Shown: one piece after another, positions 49,292-56,274 of the stretch
Position numbering within the stretch: the stretch's first letter is position 1
How the letters are laid out: every line of letters starts with the position of its first letter
Assembly (NCBI GenBank): GCA_016192145.1
Contig: JACPUT010000006.1
Coordinates: 1-64,000, forward strand
Source of the DNA: Acidobacteriota bacterium
Lineage (GTDB): Bacteria > Acidobacteriota > Holophagae > Holophagales > Holophagaceae
DNA length: 64,000 bases
Direction of reading: 5' to 3'
Program-made: the position numbers and the translations under genes
The notes under the pieces: generated by a model
What the model saw: the letters and a program-made list of their open reading frames with translations, nothing else
What the model was told of the DNA's origin: nothing
The model's database searches: none

Positions 49292-49876
49292 ATGCGACTC
49301 CTTCCGGTGGTTCTCCATTGCGCGGTGGCCGTCCACGGCATGGCGATGGACCGGAAGGGCGTCCCGCCCGCCACCACGCCCGTGGCCAAGGGCACGATCA
49401 CCATGCGGGAGGAATCCTACCTGGAGGTGGAATACGGCGTGGACATCCAGGCCCTCCGCAAGCTGAAGGGCGCTCCCTCCCAGGATCGGGGAAGCTGGGC
49501 CCTCGCGCAGGTGGCTGAAGGGCGGGTGGCCTCCTCCATCCGCGTGAAGGCGCTCGTGGATACCAGCGCTTCACGGCGTCGCTCCATTCTCGAAGGTCTG
49601 CTCAAACAGTGGTGGCCCACCCCGGATTTCCGTTCGGACGACCCCGAGGTGCAGGCCTTCCTAGATTTCTCCGGGCGGATCCTGAACATGCAGGATGCCT
49701 TCGAATATCGCTTCTCGAAGGGCCGCGTCTGGGTGCGCTACAAGGAAGAGGGGTGGCGCGAGTTCACCACACCCAGGCTCTGCCTGGCCGTGCTCCGGTT
49801 CAACTACCAGGTGGTTGCCGCCAACCGGGAGCCCATGAGTGCCTACGAGAGCGCCCTCGGTGAGCTACTGAAGTAG
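49292..49876 (+). CDS. Secreted protein of unknown function
   Basis: A 194-residue protein with a short signal-like N terminus (LLPVVLHCAVAVHG). The body alternates beta and helical segments: TITMREESYLEVEYGVD, a Lys/Arg-rich middle, LQQ-type helices around GLLKQWWPTPDF, and FEYRFSKGRVWVRYKEEGWR. The general order is a little like chalcone-isomerase-like periplasmic proteins, but conserved residues do not match well enough to name it. It is convergent with the aminophenol operon and has its own promoter. Confidence 0.6.
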   Translation: MRLLPVVLHCAVAVHGMAMDRKGVPPATTPVAKGTITMREESYLEVEYGVDIQALRKLKGAPSQDRGSWALAQVAEGRVASSIRVKALVDTSASRRRSILEGLLKQWWPTPDFRSDDPEVQAFLDFSGRILNMQDAFEYRFSKGRVWVRYKEEGWREFTTPRLCLAVLRFNYQVVAANREPMSAYESALGELLK

Positions 49877-49879
49877 GCC

Positions 49880-51253
49880 TCAGGCCTTGGCGATGACCTT
49901 CATCTCCACGGCGATGGGCGTGGGCAGGGCCCGCACCTCCACCGTGGTGCGCGTGGCCTGGATGCCCTCGAAATACTGGCGGTAGACCTCATTGAAGGCC
50001 TTGAAGTCGCGCTGCATGTCGATGAGGAAGCACTGGCAGTCCACGATGGCGTCCAGGCTGGAACCGGCGTCTTCGAGGATGGCCTTGATGTTCTCGATGA
50101 CGGCCTTCGTCTGGGCGGCGGCGTCGTAGTCCCTGGGGGCGCCGTCGGCGTTGCGCACGGGGCCCCCGGGGATCTCGTCCGTCTCCGGTTGGCGGGGGCC
50201 GATGCCGCTGACGAAGATGAAGTCGCCCTGGCGCCGGGCGTGCGGGTAGGCACCCACGGCCTTGGGGGCTTTCTTGGCGCTGGTGTGGATGGCGCCGGAG
50301 CTCACGGGCTTGGGCGCCGCAGCCGCGGCCGCAGGGGCAGAGGCCTCGGCCGTTTTGCCGCCGGCCAGCACGCCGCGCTCGCCGCCGAAGGTCTCCACCT
50401 CGCCCTCGTCGAATTCGCGGCTGAGGTTGCGCTCCGGCGCGGGGCTGAGCGACACGACGGCGGCTCCGCTGCCCCAGAGGGGGCCGTAGGCGAGCGCCTT
50501 CCCCGCGTAACCGTTGTGCTGCCCGAGCACGCCCGAGAGCCACCAGAAGGCCCGGCCCCGCTGATCGCCGCTGGCCTGCTGGCTGAACTCCCGGATCACT
50601 TGGGAGACGTCCTCCACGCGGCCGTCCTCCAGCATCTCCAGGAGCTTGCGGTTCCACTCGTCGTCCTTGGCGGAGTAGAGGCGATCATCCTTGGGATCGA
50701 TCATCCGGGGAAAGACGCGATTGCTGAGGGCGGTGACGGCCACCGCCACGGCCTTCTTTCCCGTGGCCTTGAGGGCATCCACGGCGGCCTTGGCGAGCAC
50801 GATCGTCTCCGCGCGGTCCGCGTACATGTTGCAGCCCACGACGCAGGCGGGCAGCGCGTTGTCGGGATTCAGCAGCTGCAGCGCCTGGATGGTGCCGCTG
50901 TCGATGGGAAAGCCCTTGTAGCTCACGGCTCGGGTGAAGAGGCCCCGGCCGCGGCCCGCGGCTTCGAAGGCCTTGGCGAAATCCGCGTCCATGCGCAGCT
51001 GGTAGGGCATGGTGCCGAAGGCGTGGAAGTCCTGGTCCACGTGGACCCATTCGGGATTCGGATCGCCCTGGATCTGGTGCCCGATGACGTTCACCCACTG
51101 CGTGCTGTAGAGGAGGATGAGGTCGGCGCCGGAGACCTTGATCTCCTCCCGGGCCTGCTCGAAGCCGCGGCGCAGCTCCGCCCAGTGGGGGTTCTTCTCG
51201 GGGGCGAGGAGGGGAAGGGGACGACCGGGAACGATGTAACCGTGCAGGATCAT
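49880..51253 (-). CDS. Fusion of an AmnA-like extradiol dioxygenase subunit with an AmnD-like 2-aminomuconate deaminase (RidA family)
   Basis: A 457-residue protein. Residues 1-~272 belong to the LigB/class III extradiol dioxygenase superfamily and match the non-catalytic alpha subunit of 2-aminophenol 1,6-dioxygenase (ILHGYIVPGRPLPLL, YSTQWVNVIGHQIQ; the PHPPH iron site of the beta subunit is absent). An Ala/Pro linker (about 295-320) follows. Residues about 330-457 are a RidA-family domain (VGAYPHARRQGDFIFVSG, TRTTVEVRALP with the conserved Arg), most like 2-aminomuconate deaminase. In known operons these are separate genes. ATG 51253 is preferred over an upstream TTG. The beta subunit gene is immediately upstream. 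Confidence 0.88.
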   Translation of the reverse strand: MILHGYIVPGRPLPLLAPEKNPHWAELRRGFEQAREEIKVSGADLILLYSTQWVNVIGHQIQGDPNPEWVHVDQDFHAFGTMPYQLRMDADFAKAFEAAGRGRGLFTRAVSYKGFPIDSGTIQALQLLNPDNALPACVVGCNMYADRAETIVLAKAAVDALKATGKKAVAVAVTALSNRVFPRMIDPKDDRLYSAKDDEWNRKLLEMLEDGRVEDVSQVIREFSQQASGDQRGRAFWWLSGVLGQHNGYAGKALAYGPLWGSGAAVVSLSPAPERNLSREFDEGEVETFGGERGVLAGGKTAEASAPAAAAAAPKPVSSGAIHTSAKKAPKAVGAYPHARRQGDFIFVSGIGPRQPETDEIPGGPVRNADGAPRDYDAAAQTKAVIENIKAILEDAGSSLDAIVDCQCFLIDMQRDFKAFNEVYRQYFEGIQATRTTVEVRALPTPIAVEMKVIAKA

Positions 51254-51275
51254 GGGCAATTCCAATAAAACGAGT

Positions 51276-51335
51276 AACCGCGAATGACGCGAATGGGCGC
51301 GAATGAATTAGCGTGAATTCGCGACATTCGCGGTT
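51276..51335. repeat. Palindrome with CGCGAATG-type tandem arms
   Basis: The left arm 51276-51309 (AACCGCGAATGACGCGAATG...) and right arm 51310-51335 (AGCGTGAATTCGCGACATTCG...) are inverse, built from 8-9-bp units. The element lies between two genes of the aminophenol operon and encodes the last ~9 residues of the dioxygenase beta subunit, including its stop. Confidence 0.88.
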
Positions 51336-52219
51336 CCAATTGATTGAATCCAACCGACCACTGCGTTGCCCGTGCCGATGACGCTGCCGTAGCCGTAGAC
51401 CTCGGCGGGGAAGCTGGGGTAGTCCAGCGCCGCCAGCAGCCAGGCGAGGCTGCCGTCCTTGGTTTCGGAGATGGCCTGCTCCGTGAAATCCGGCAGGATG
51501 TCCATGAGCTCCCGGGTGCGGCCCTGCTTCATGAGTTCGATGACGCGCATGTCCCACAGGTATTGGCCATGGTGGGTGATGTGCTCCTTGCTCATGTCCT
51601 CGGGGAGTTCGCTTTCGGTGGTGAAGTGTCGGTGGCTGAGGGAGCAGCTGGCGAGCAGCAGGGCCTTGCGCCCCGTCTGCTCGATGGCGGCGCGGGTGGC
51701 TTCGCCGAGGCGGGCCATCTCGTCCTGGCCCATCTCGTTGCTGAAATCGAAATAGGTGCTGTTGGAGCTGACGGCCACGATGGGCTTGTCCCAGGCGGGG
51801 TTGGCCAGGTGGCAGCTGATGATGGTGCCGTAGTCCACGCGGAATTCCGGGTTCTCCATGAGGCTCATCTCGAGCTTGCGGGCCTGGCCTTCCGCGTGGA
51901 TCGCCTTGGCCAACTCCACGTCGACCTTCATATCGAAGGTGTAGCGGAAGAGGTTGGGAAAGATGGGATCCACGCTGAGGCCCGAGAGCTGGGGCACGGC
52001 CAACAGGTGGTTGCCCGTGCGCGTCTTCCAGTGGGGGCTGTGCACGAGGATGACGTCGTAGTCCGTCTTCGCCAGATCCTTGCGCAGGCGTTCATAGCCC
52101 CAGCGCAGCACCTCCCAGCCGCCCTCGGAGCGGGGTTCGTTTTGCGGGGGGTTCTCGGCGTAGACGAGGTGGGGCGGGTGGGGCGCGAGGGCGCCTGCGA
52201 CGATGCGGCCGGTGCTCAT
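51308..52219 (-). CDS. amnB: 2-aminophenol 1,6-dioxygenase beta (catalytic) subunit-like protein
   Basis: A 303-residue class III extradiol dioxygenase catalysing ring cleavage of 2-aminophenol-type substrates. Iron ligands are visible: His residues in GALAPHPPHLVY and LVHSPHWKT, with a later Glu. SCSLSHRHF and GYGSVIGTGNAVVGW also match the catalytic subunit. GAAGG upstream of ATG 52219 supports the start. It should pair with the LigB-like half of the downstream fusion protein to form the alpha2beta2 enzyme. Its extreme C terminus is encoded by a palindromic repeat. Confidence 0.9.
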   Translation of the reverse strand: MSTGRIVAGALAPHPPHLVYAENPPQNEPRSEGGWEVLRWGYERLRKDLAKTDYDVILVHSPHWKTRTGNHLLAVPQLSGLSVDPIFPNLFRYTFDMKVDVELAKAIHAEGQARKLEMSLMENPEFRVDYGTIISCHLANPAWDKPIVAVSSNSTYFDFSNEMGQDEMARLGEATRAAIEQTGRKALLLASCSLSHRHFTTESELPEDMSKEHITHHGQYLWDMRVIELMKQGRTRELMDILPDFTEQAISETKDGSLAWLLAALDYPSFPAEVYGYGSVIGTGNAVVGWIQSIGTANVANSR

Positions 52220-52236
52220 GGGAAGCCTTCTTTGTT

Positions 52237-52335
52237 AACCACAGAGGTCACAGAGACCACAGAGGTAAGGAATCGAGAATAAGAGGAGGAACGGAATTCC
52301 TTCCCTTCTCTGTGGCCTCTGTGACCTCCGTGGTT
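52237..52335. repeat. Palindrome with CACAGAGG-type tandem arms, copy 3 of the GCAGAGGC-like group
   Basis: The left arm 52237-52265 (AACCACAGAGGTCACAGAG...) and right arm 52307-52335 (TCTCTGTGGCCTCTGTGAC...GTGGTT) are near-perfect inverses around a 41-nt spacer. It fills the gap between the aldehyde dehydrogenase and dioxygenase genes of one operon. Elements of this wording are common in environmental bacteria. Confidence 0.92.
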
Positions 52336-52344
52336 CATCAGTTT

Positions 52345-53796
52345 TCAATCCAATCTCACGGTGATGGTCTTGGCTTCGCTGAAGAACTCCAAGCTCCAGC
52401 GCCCGCCCTCGCGGCCCACGCCGCTGTCCTTCACGCCGCCGAAGGGCACGCGGAGGTCGCGCATGAGCCAGGTGTTGATCCACACGAGGCCCGTCTCCAG
52501 CTTCTGGGCCACGCGGTGGGCGCGGTTCAGATCCTGCGTCCAGAGGTTGGCGGCGAGTCCGTAGCGCACGCCGTTGGCCAGGGCGAGGGCCTCGTCTTCG
52601 GTGTCGAAGGGGTGGACGGTGACGACGGGGCCGAAGATCTCTTCCGTGGCCGTGCGGCAGGTGGCGGGCAGGCCCGTGATAACCGTGGGTTCCAGGAAGA
52701 AGCCCCCCGCGAATTCGGCGTCCAGGATGGGGCGCTTTCCACCGCAGCGGATCGTGCCGCCCTCTTCCACGGCGAGGCGCAGGTAGCCCTCCACCTTGTC
52801 GCGGTGGCCGGCGGAGATGAGGGCGCCGCCCCGGGTCGACTCCCGACGGGGATCGCCGGGAACCCAGGTTGCGGCCTCCTTCACGAGGGCCTCCACGAAG
52901 CGGTCGTGGAGGGACCGCTCCACGAGGATGCGCGAGCCGCAGAGGCAGATCTGGCCCGTGTTCTGGAAGGCGGCGCGGGTGACGCCCTGCACGGCCTTCT
53001 CGAAGTCGGCATCGGCGAAGACGAGGCTTGGGTTCTTTCCGCCGAGTTCCAGGGAGAGCTTTTTGAAAGCTGGAGCCGCGGCGGCGGCCACGAGGGCGCC
53101 GCTGGCGGTGCCTCCCGTGAAGCTCACGGCCTTCACGCGGGGATGGGCCACAAGGGGCGCGCCGGCCTCGGGGCCCAGGCCGTGCACGAGGTTCACGATG
53201 CCGTGGGGGGCATGGAGGGCCTGCAGCTCCTCCATGAGCAGGTGGGCCGTGAGGGGCGTGAGCTCGCTCGGCTTGGCCACCACGGTGTTGCCCATGGCCA
53301 GGGCGGGGGCCAGCTTCCAGGTGAGGAGGTAGAGGGGCAGGTTCCAGGGCGTGATGAGGGCGCAGACGCCGACGGGGGTGCGGTGCACGTAGTGGAAGCC
53401 GTCCTCCACGTGATAGGCCTCGTCGTTCCGCTGCCGCACTTCGCGGGCGAAGTGGCGGAGGTTCGAGAGGGCGCGGGGGATGTCGAGGGTGCGCGTCAGC
53501 TGCAGGGGCTTCCCGGCATCCTGGCTCTCGGCGTCGGCGAAGTCGTCGAAGCGCGCCTCCACCCGGGCGGCCAGGGCCTCGAGGAGCTCGGCCCGCTCCG
53601 CCACGCTGCTCCTCCCCCAGCCGGCCTGGGCCGCCGCGGCGGCGAGCACGGCGGCGTCCACATCCTCCGCGGATCCCCGGGCGACGCGCGCGATCACCTG
53701 CCCGGTGGCGGGTGCGAGGTCATCGAACCACTGGCCGCCCGCCGGATCCTGGAAGCGGCCGGCGATGAAGTGGGGAAGGAGGCGGGGCTGGGTCAT
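52345..53796 (-). CDS. amnC: 2-aminomuconate 6-semialdehyde dehydrogenase (ALDH superfamily)
   Basis: A 483-residue NAD-dependent aldehyde dehydrogenase that would oxidise the ring-cleavage product to 2-aminomuconate. TPWNLPLYLLTWKLAPALAMGN, VSFTGGTASG, the catalytic Glu in LELGGKNPS and the catalytic Cys in NTGQICLCGSR are all present, and PFGGVKDSGVGREGG closes the domain. GGAG, 8 nt before ATG, supports the start. It heads the operon amnC-amnB-amnA/ridA. A WYL regulator is divergent from it. Confidence 0.9.
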   Translation of the reverse strand: MTQPRLLPHFIAGRFQDPAGGQWFDDLAPATGQVIARVARGSAEDVDAAVLAAAAAQAGWGRSSVAERAELLEALAARVEARFDDFADAESQDAGKPLQLTRTLDIPRALSNLRHFAREVRQRNDEAYHVEDGFHYVHRTPVGVCALITPWNLPLYLLTWKLAPALAMGNTVVAKPSELTPLTAHLLMEELQALHAPHGIVNLVHGLGPEAGAPLVAHPRVKAVSFTGGTASGALVAAAAAPAFKKLSLELGGKNPSLVFADADFEKAVQGVTRAAFQNTGQICLCGSRILVERSLHDRFVEALVKEAATWVPGDPRRESTRGGALISAGHRDKVEGYLRLAVEEGGTIRCGGKRPILDAEFAGGFFLEPTVITGLPATCRTATEEIFGPVVTVHPFDTEDEALALANGVRYGLAANLWTQDLNRAHRVAQKLETGLVWINTWLMRDLRVPFGGVKDSGVGREGGRWSLEFFSEAKTITVRLD

Positions 53797-53986
53797 GGGG
53801 ATCTCCGATTATCCAGCAGCGGGGGACCCCTGGGCTATGCTGATTCGCGATCATGCGCCACCGGCTTGCCCTCTCATTGTTTGGCCCAGGTCGCGTGAGC
53901 TCGCGCGACGGCGCCTTCCGTCCGCGGGAGGGCCGCGTCGGGGTGCCCTTCGGCGCGCGGCCTACGGAGCCCTGGAGGCGGAACTC

Positions 53987-54661
53987 GTGAGACGCGCGGA
54001 TCGCCTCTTCCAGATCGTGCAGATCCTCCGGCGGGATCGCCTCAGCACAGCCGCGAAACTGGCGGCGGAGCTGGAGATCAGCACCCGCACGCTCTACCGC
54101 GATGTCGCGGATCTCCAGGCCTCGGGGGTGCCCATCGAAGGGGAGGCGGGTGCGGGATACCGGCTTCCGCGCCACTTCGATCTTCCGCCGTTGATGTTCA
54201 CGGTCGACGAAGCCGAGGCGCTCTTCCTGGGGTTGCGCATCGCCAGCGCTTGGGCCGATCCGGCCCTCGCCCAGGCAGCCGCCACGGCCCGCCGCAAACT
54301 GGAATCGGGACTCACCGAAGGCCTGAAGCGGGCCCTCCGGGATTCCGTGTTGGAAGCTCCGGGATTCCACGTGCCGGAAGCGCTGCGGGCGCCCTTGGGG
54401 GACCTGCGCAGGGCGGTGCGGGAGCGCCTCCGGTTGCGGGTGGAGTACGAGGATAAGGAGGGGCGCGGCAGCCTCCGGGTGCTCCGGCCCCTGGGGCTCC
54501 ACTTCTGGGGGGGCACCTGGACCCTGGCGGCGTGGTGCGAGCAGCGGGGAGATTTCCGAACCTTCCGGGTGGATCGCCTTCGTCGATGGACCCTTGAGGG
54601 TGCCTTTCCGGCGGAACCGGGCCGGGAACTGGCGGACTACCTCCGGATCACCAAGGAGTGA
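53987..54661 (+). CDS. YafY-type HTH-WYL transcriptional regulator
   Basis: A 224-residue regulator: an N-terminal HTH_11 domain (RADRLFQIVQILRRDRLSTA, then ELEISTRTLYRDVADLQASG) and a C-terminal WYL-like ligand-binding domain (about 130-215, VEYEDKEGRGSLRVLRPLGL, GGTWTLAAWCE). GTG at 53987 has GGAGG 9 nt upstream and gives the usual family length. It overlaps no gene but precedes a DinB gene by about 60 nt, a frequent pairing. It is divergent from amnC and could also regulate that operon. Confidence 0.88.
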   Translation: MRRADRLFQIVQILRRDRLSTAAKLAAELEISTRTLYRDVADLQASGVPIEGEAGAGYRLPRHFDLPPLMFTVDEAEALFLGLRIASAWADPALAQAAATARRKLESGLTEGLKRALRDSVLEAPGFHVPEALRAPLGDLRRAVRERLRLRVEYEDKEGRGSLRVLRPLGLHFWGGTWTLAAWCEQRGDFRTFRVDRLRRWTLEGAFPAEPGRELADYLRITKE

Positions 54662-54723
54662 AGCCTGCTGCCATCACGGTGGCAGGAGGACCTGGGAGCC
54701 TGGGTTTCCACAAGGAGCAACCC

Positions 54724-55245
54724 ATGTACCGATGCCTCGAAGACTTCCGTGCCCAGTTCCAGGAGGAGGTGGAGGACACCCTCAAGGTGCTCCGCGCCAT
54801 TCCGGAGGCGTCCGCCTCGCTGGCGGTGACCGCCGCCCATCGGGACCTCCGCCGCATGGCCTGGCATCTGGTGGAGAGCCTCGTCTCGCTGCCGGCCCAG
54901 CTCGGCCTCCAGGTGGATGGCCCCGCCACCGACGAGCAGGGGTCGGCCCGGGAACCGGTGCCCGCCACGCTCTCCGAGGTCTGCGCGCGCTACCAACGGG
55001 CCGCGGCCTCCCTGCTGTCGGAAGTTGCCGCCTGGCGGGACGAGGACCTGCAGATCGAGGACACGATGTTCGGGCACCTGCGGTGGGCCCGCGGGTACAG
55101 CCTCAGGGCCTTGGAAATGCATCAGGCTCACCATCGGGGCCAGATGACCGTGCTGATGCGTCAGGCAGGGCTACGGGTGCCTGCTTTCTATGGCCCGGTC
55201 CTGGAGGATTGGGCCGCCATGGCGATGGGGACCCCAAAGGTCTGA
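54724..55245 (+). CDS. DinB family protein
   Basis: A 173-residue four-helix DinB/YfiT-like protein. Metal-binding His residues are visible in RRMAWHLVESL and the C-terminal HQAHHRGQMTVLMRQAG; the third ligand fits the family layout. DinB-like proteins are bacillithiol- or mycothiol-type transferases or other metal-dependent hydrolases; the function here is unknown. AGGAG, 6 nt before ATG 54724, decides the start; the frame is open further upstream without a ribosome site. It is paired with the YafY-type regulator. Confidence 0.85.
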   Translation: MYRCLEDFRAQFQEEVEDTLKVLRAIPEASASLAVTAAHRDLRRMAWHLVESLVSLPAQLGLQVDGPATDEQGSAREPVPATLSEVCARYQRAAASLLSEVAAWRDEDLQIEDTMFGHLRWARGYSLRALEMHQAHHRGQMTVLMRQAGLRVPAFYGPVLEDWAAMAMGTPKV

Positions 55246-55250
55246 ATTGC

Positions 55251-55454
55251 CTACCGAACCTGAAGCGTGGTCGAGGGGAGGTTCCGTATCCGGAGCACAT
55301 TCGGCAGCATGCCCAGCCTGAAGGCCACGAGGTACAGCAAGCTGAACACGGCCACCCAACTGAGCCAGCTCGTGATGAACTCCCTCGGGGTGGCGATGCG
55401 GAATTCCCGGGGCGACTTGGGTCTGAACTGGGGGAGTTTCAGGATGTTCGGCAT
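55251..55454 (-). CDS. Small single-helix membrane protein (67 aa)
   Basis: ATG 55454 with GAGGT 9 nt upstream gives a 67-residue protein: a basic, Pro-rich N terminus (LPQFRPKSPREFR), one transmembrane helix (about 30-50, WVAVFSLLYLVAFRLGML) and a short basic tail. The positively charged N terminus suggests it stays inside. It is convergent with dinB. The sequence is less GC-rich than its neighbours. No family is recognised. Confidence 0.6.
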   Translation of the reverse strand: MPNILKLPQFRPKSPREFRIATPREFITSWLSWVAVFSLLYLVAFRLGMLPNVLRIRNLPSTTLQVR

Positions 55455-55506
55455 GATTTGAACCTCGTTGGAAATGCCTCGAGCGGAGAGGCCCAAGTTC
55501 CAACGT

Positions 55507-55535
55507 TTATTTTCCTCGTCAGCTGAGGGCGTCAA
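55507..55535 (-). promoter_or_regulatory. Possible promoter of the small membrane protein gene
   Basis: On the minus strand TTGACG (55535-55530), a 17-bp spacer and AAATAA (55512-55507) lie about 50 nt upstream of the ATG. The -10 is weak. This AT-rich stretch is the most promoter-like part of the 55455-55667 gap. Confidence 0.3.
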
Positions 55536-55667
55536 GACAATATTGCATGTTGGTTTTCGGTCAGGTGAAACGGCCCCGCGCGCAGCTCTGGGGCCGTTCC
55601 CGGGGGATCGAGGGGCATCCCCGGGTGCCGCCTCGCCCTGAACGGAAGGGGGCAGGCAGCGTCCCTC

Positions 55668-56213
55668 TTGGCCTGTCTCGTCACGGCCCTTCCGGGGGGA
55701 GCACAGGAGCCTGCGTCTGCACCGGTCCAGCTGAGCCGCGCGGAGAAGGCCAAGCTGCCGCGCCTGGCCATCCTCGAGTTCAAGGTCGCGCCCGAATCCT
55801 GGAGGGGTTGGCGGGCCGGGGGCTGGGGAGCGCAGATGGGCACCCTTTCGGGCCAGCTGCGGGACCTCTTCACCACGGAACTCCTGGCGCACGGGGCCGG
55901 GAAGCTTCGCCTCATCGATCGGGAGCGGCTGGAGGACATCCGCAAGGAGCTGGAGCTTCAGCAGAGCGGCGAGGTGGATGTCGCCACCGTGCAGAAGCTG
56001 GGGAAGTTGTTGGGCGTCAGCTACGTCATGACGGGCAAGGTGACCCGCTTCGCCTACCGCTCCTCCGTGGCTGGTGTCGAGCTGGTGGGCGCGGGCGTGG
56101 AGATCGCCTACGACGGCGAGTTGGTGAACAAGGTGTTCGAGCCCGTGGTCCAGCGGCTCGCGCCCCGGCTCCTCGCGGCCATCGTCCGGAACCAGGCTGG
56201 GGCCGCGGAATAG
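55668..56213 (+). CDS. CsgG-like exported protein
   Basis: A protein of about 181 residues. LAILEFKV near the start, TLSGQLRDLFTTELL, LIDRERLEDIRKELELQQSG, KLGKLLGVSYVMTGKVTRF and VVQRLAPRLL follow the order of the CsgG/LpoB-like alpha/beta fold used by envelope proteins. The N terminus is hydrophobic (LLACLVTALPGGAQ) and probably a signal peptide. No ATG or GTG is available: TTG 55668 is the nearest standard start, and a CTG at 55638 would give a better signal sequence. There is no lipobox and no curli gene nearby. Confidence 0.7.
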   Translation: MACLVTALPGGAQEPASAPVQLSRAEKAKLPRLAILEFKVAPESWRGWRAGGWGAQMGTLSGQLRDLFTTELLAHGAGKLRLIDRERLEDIRKELELQQSGEVDVATVQKLGKLLGVSYVMTGKVTRFAYRSSVAGVELVGAGVEIAYDGELVNKVFEPVVQRLAPRLLAAIVRNQAGAAE

Positions 56214-56274
56214 AGTCGCTTCCGTGAGTGGCTAGAATCAGTGCTTCCCCATAGGTGCCAACTTGGAATGTGGT

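Noticed and set aside
52235-52483. Small ORF ending in LCGLCDLCG over the CACAGAGG palindrome
   Set aside because: It is a translation of the repeat arm; such peptides are a common annotation artefact.
55251-55892. A 213-residue version of the small membrane protein
   Set aside because: The extra N-terminal 146 residues are low-complexity antisense to the CsgG-like gene; ATG 55454 has the ribosome site.
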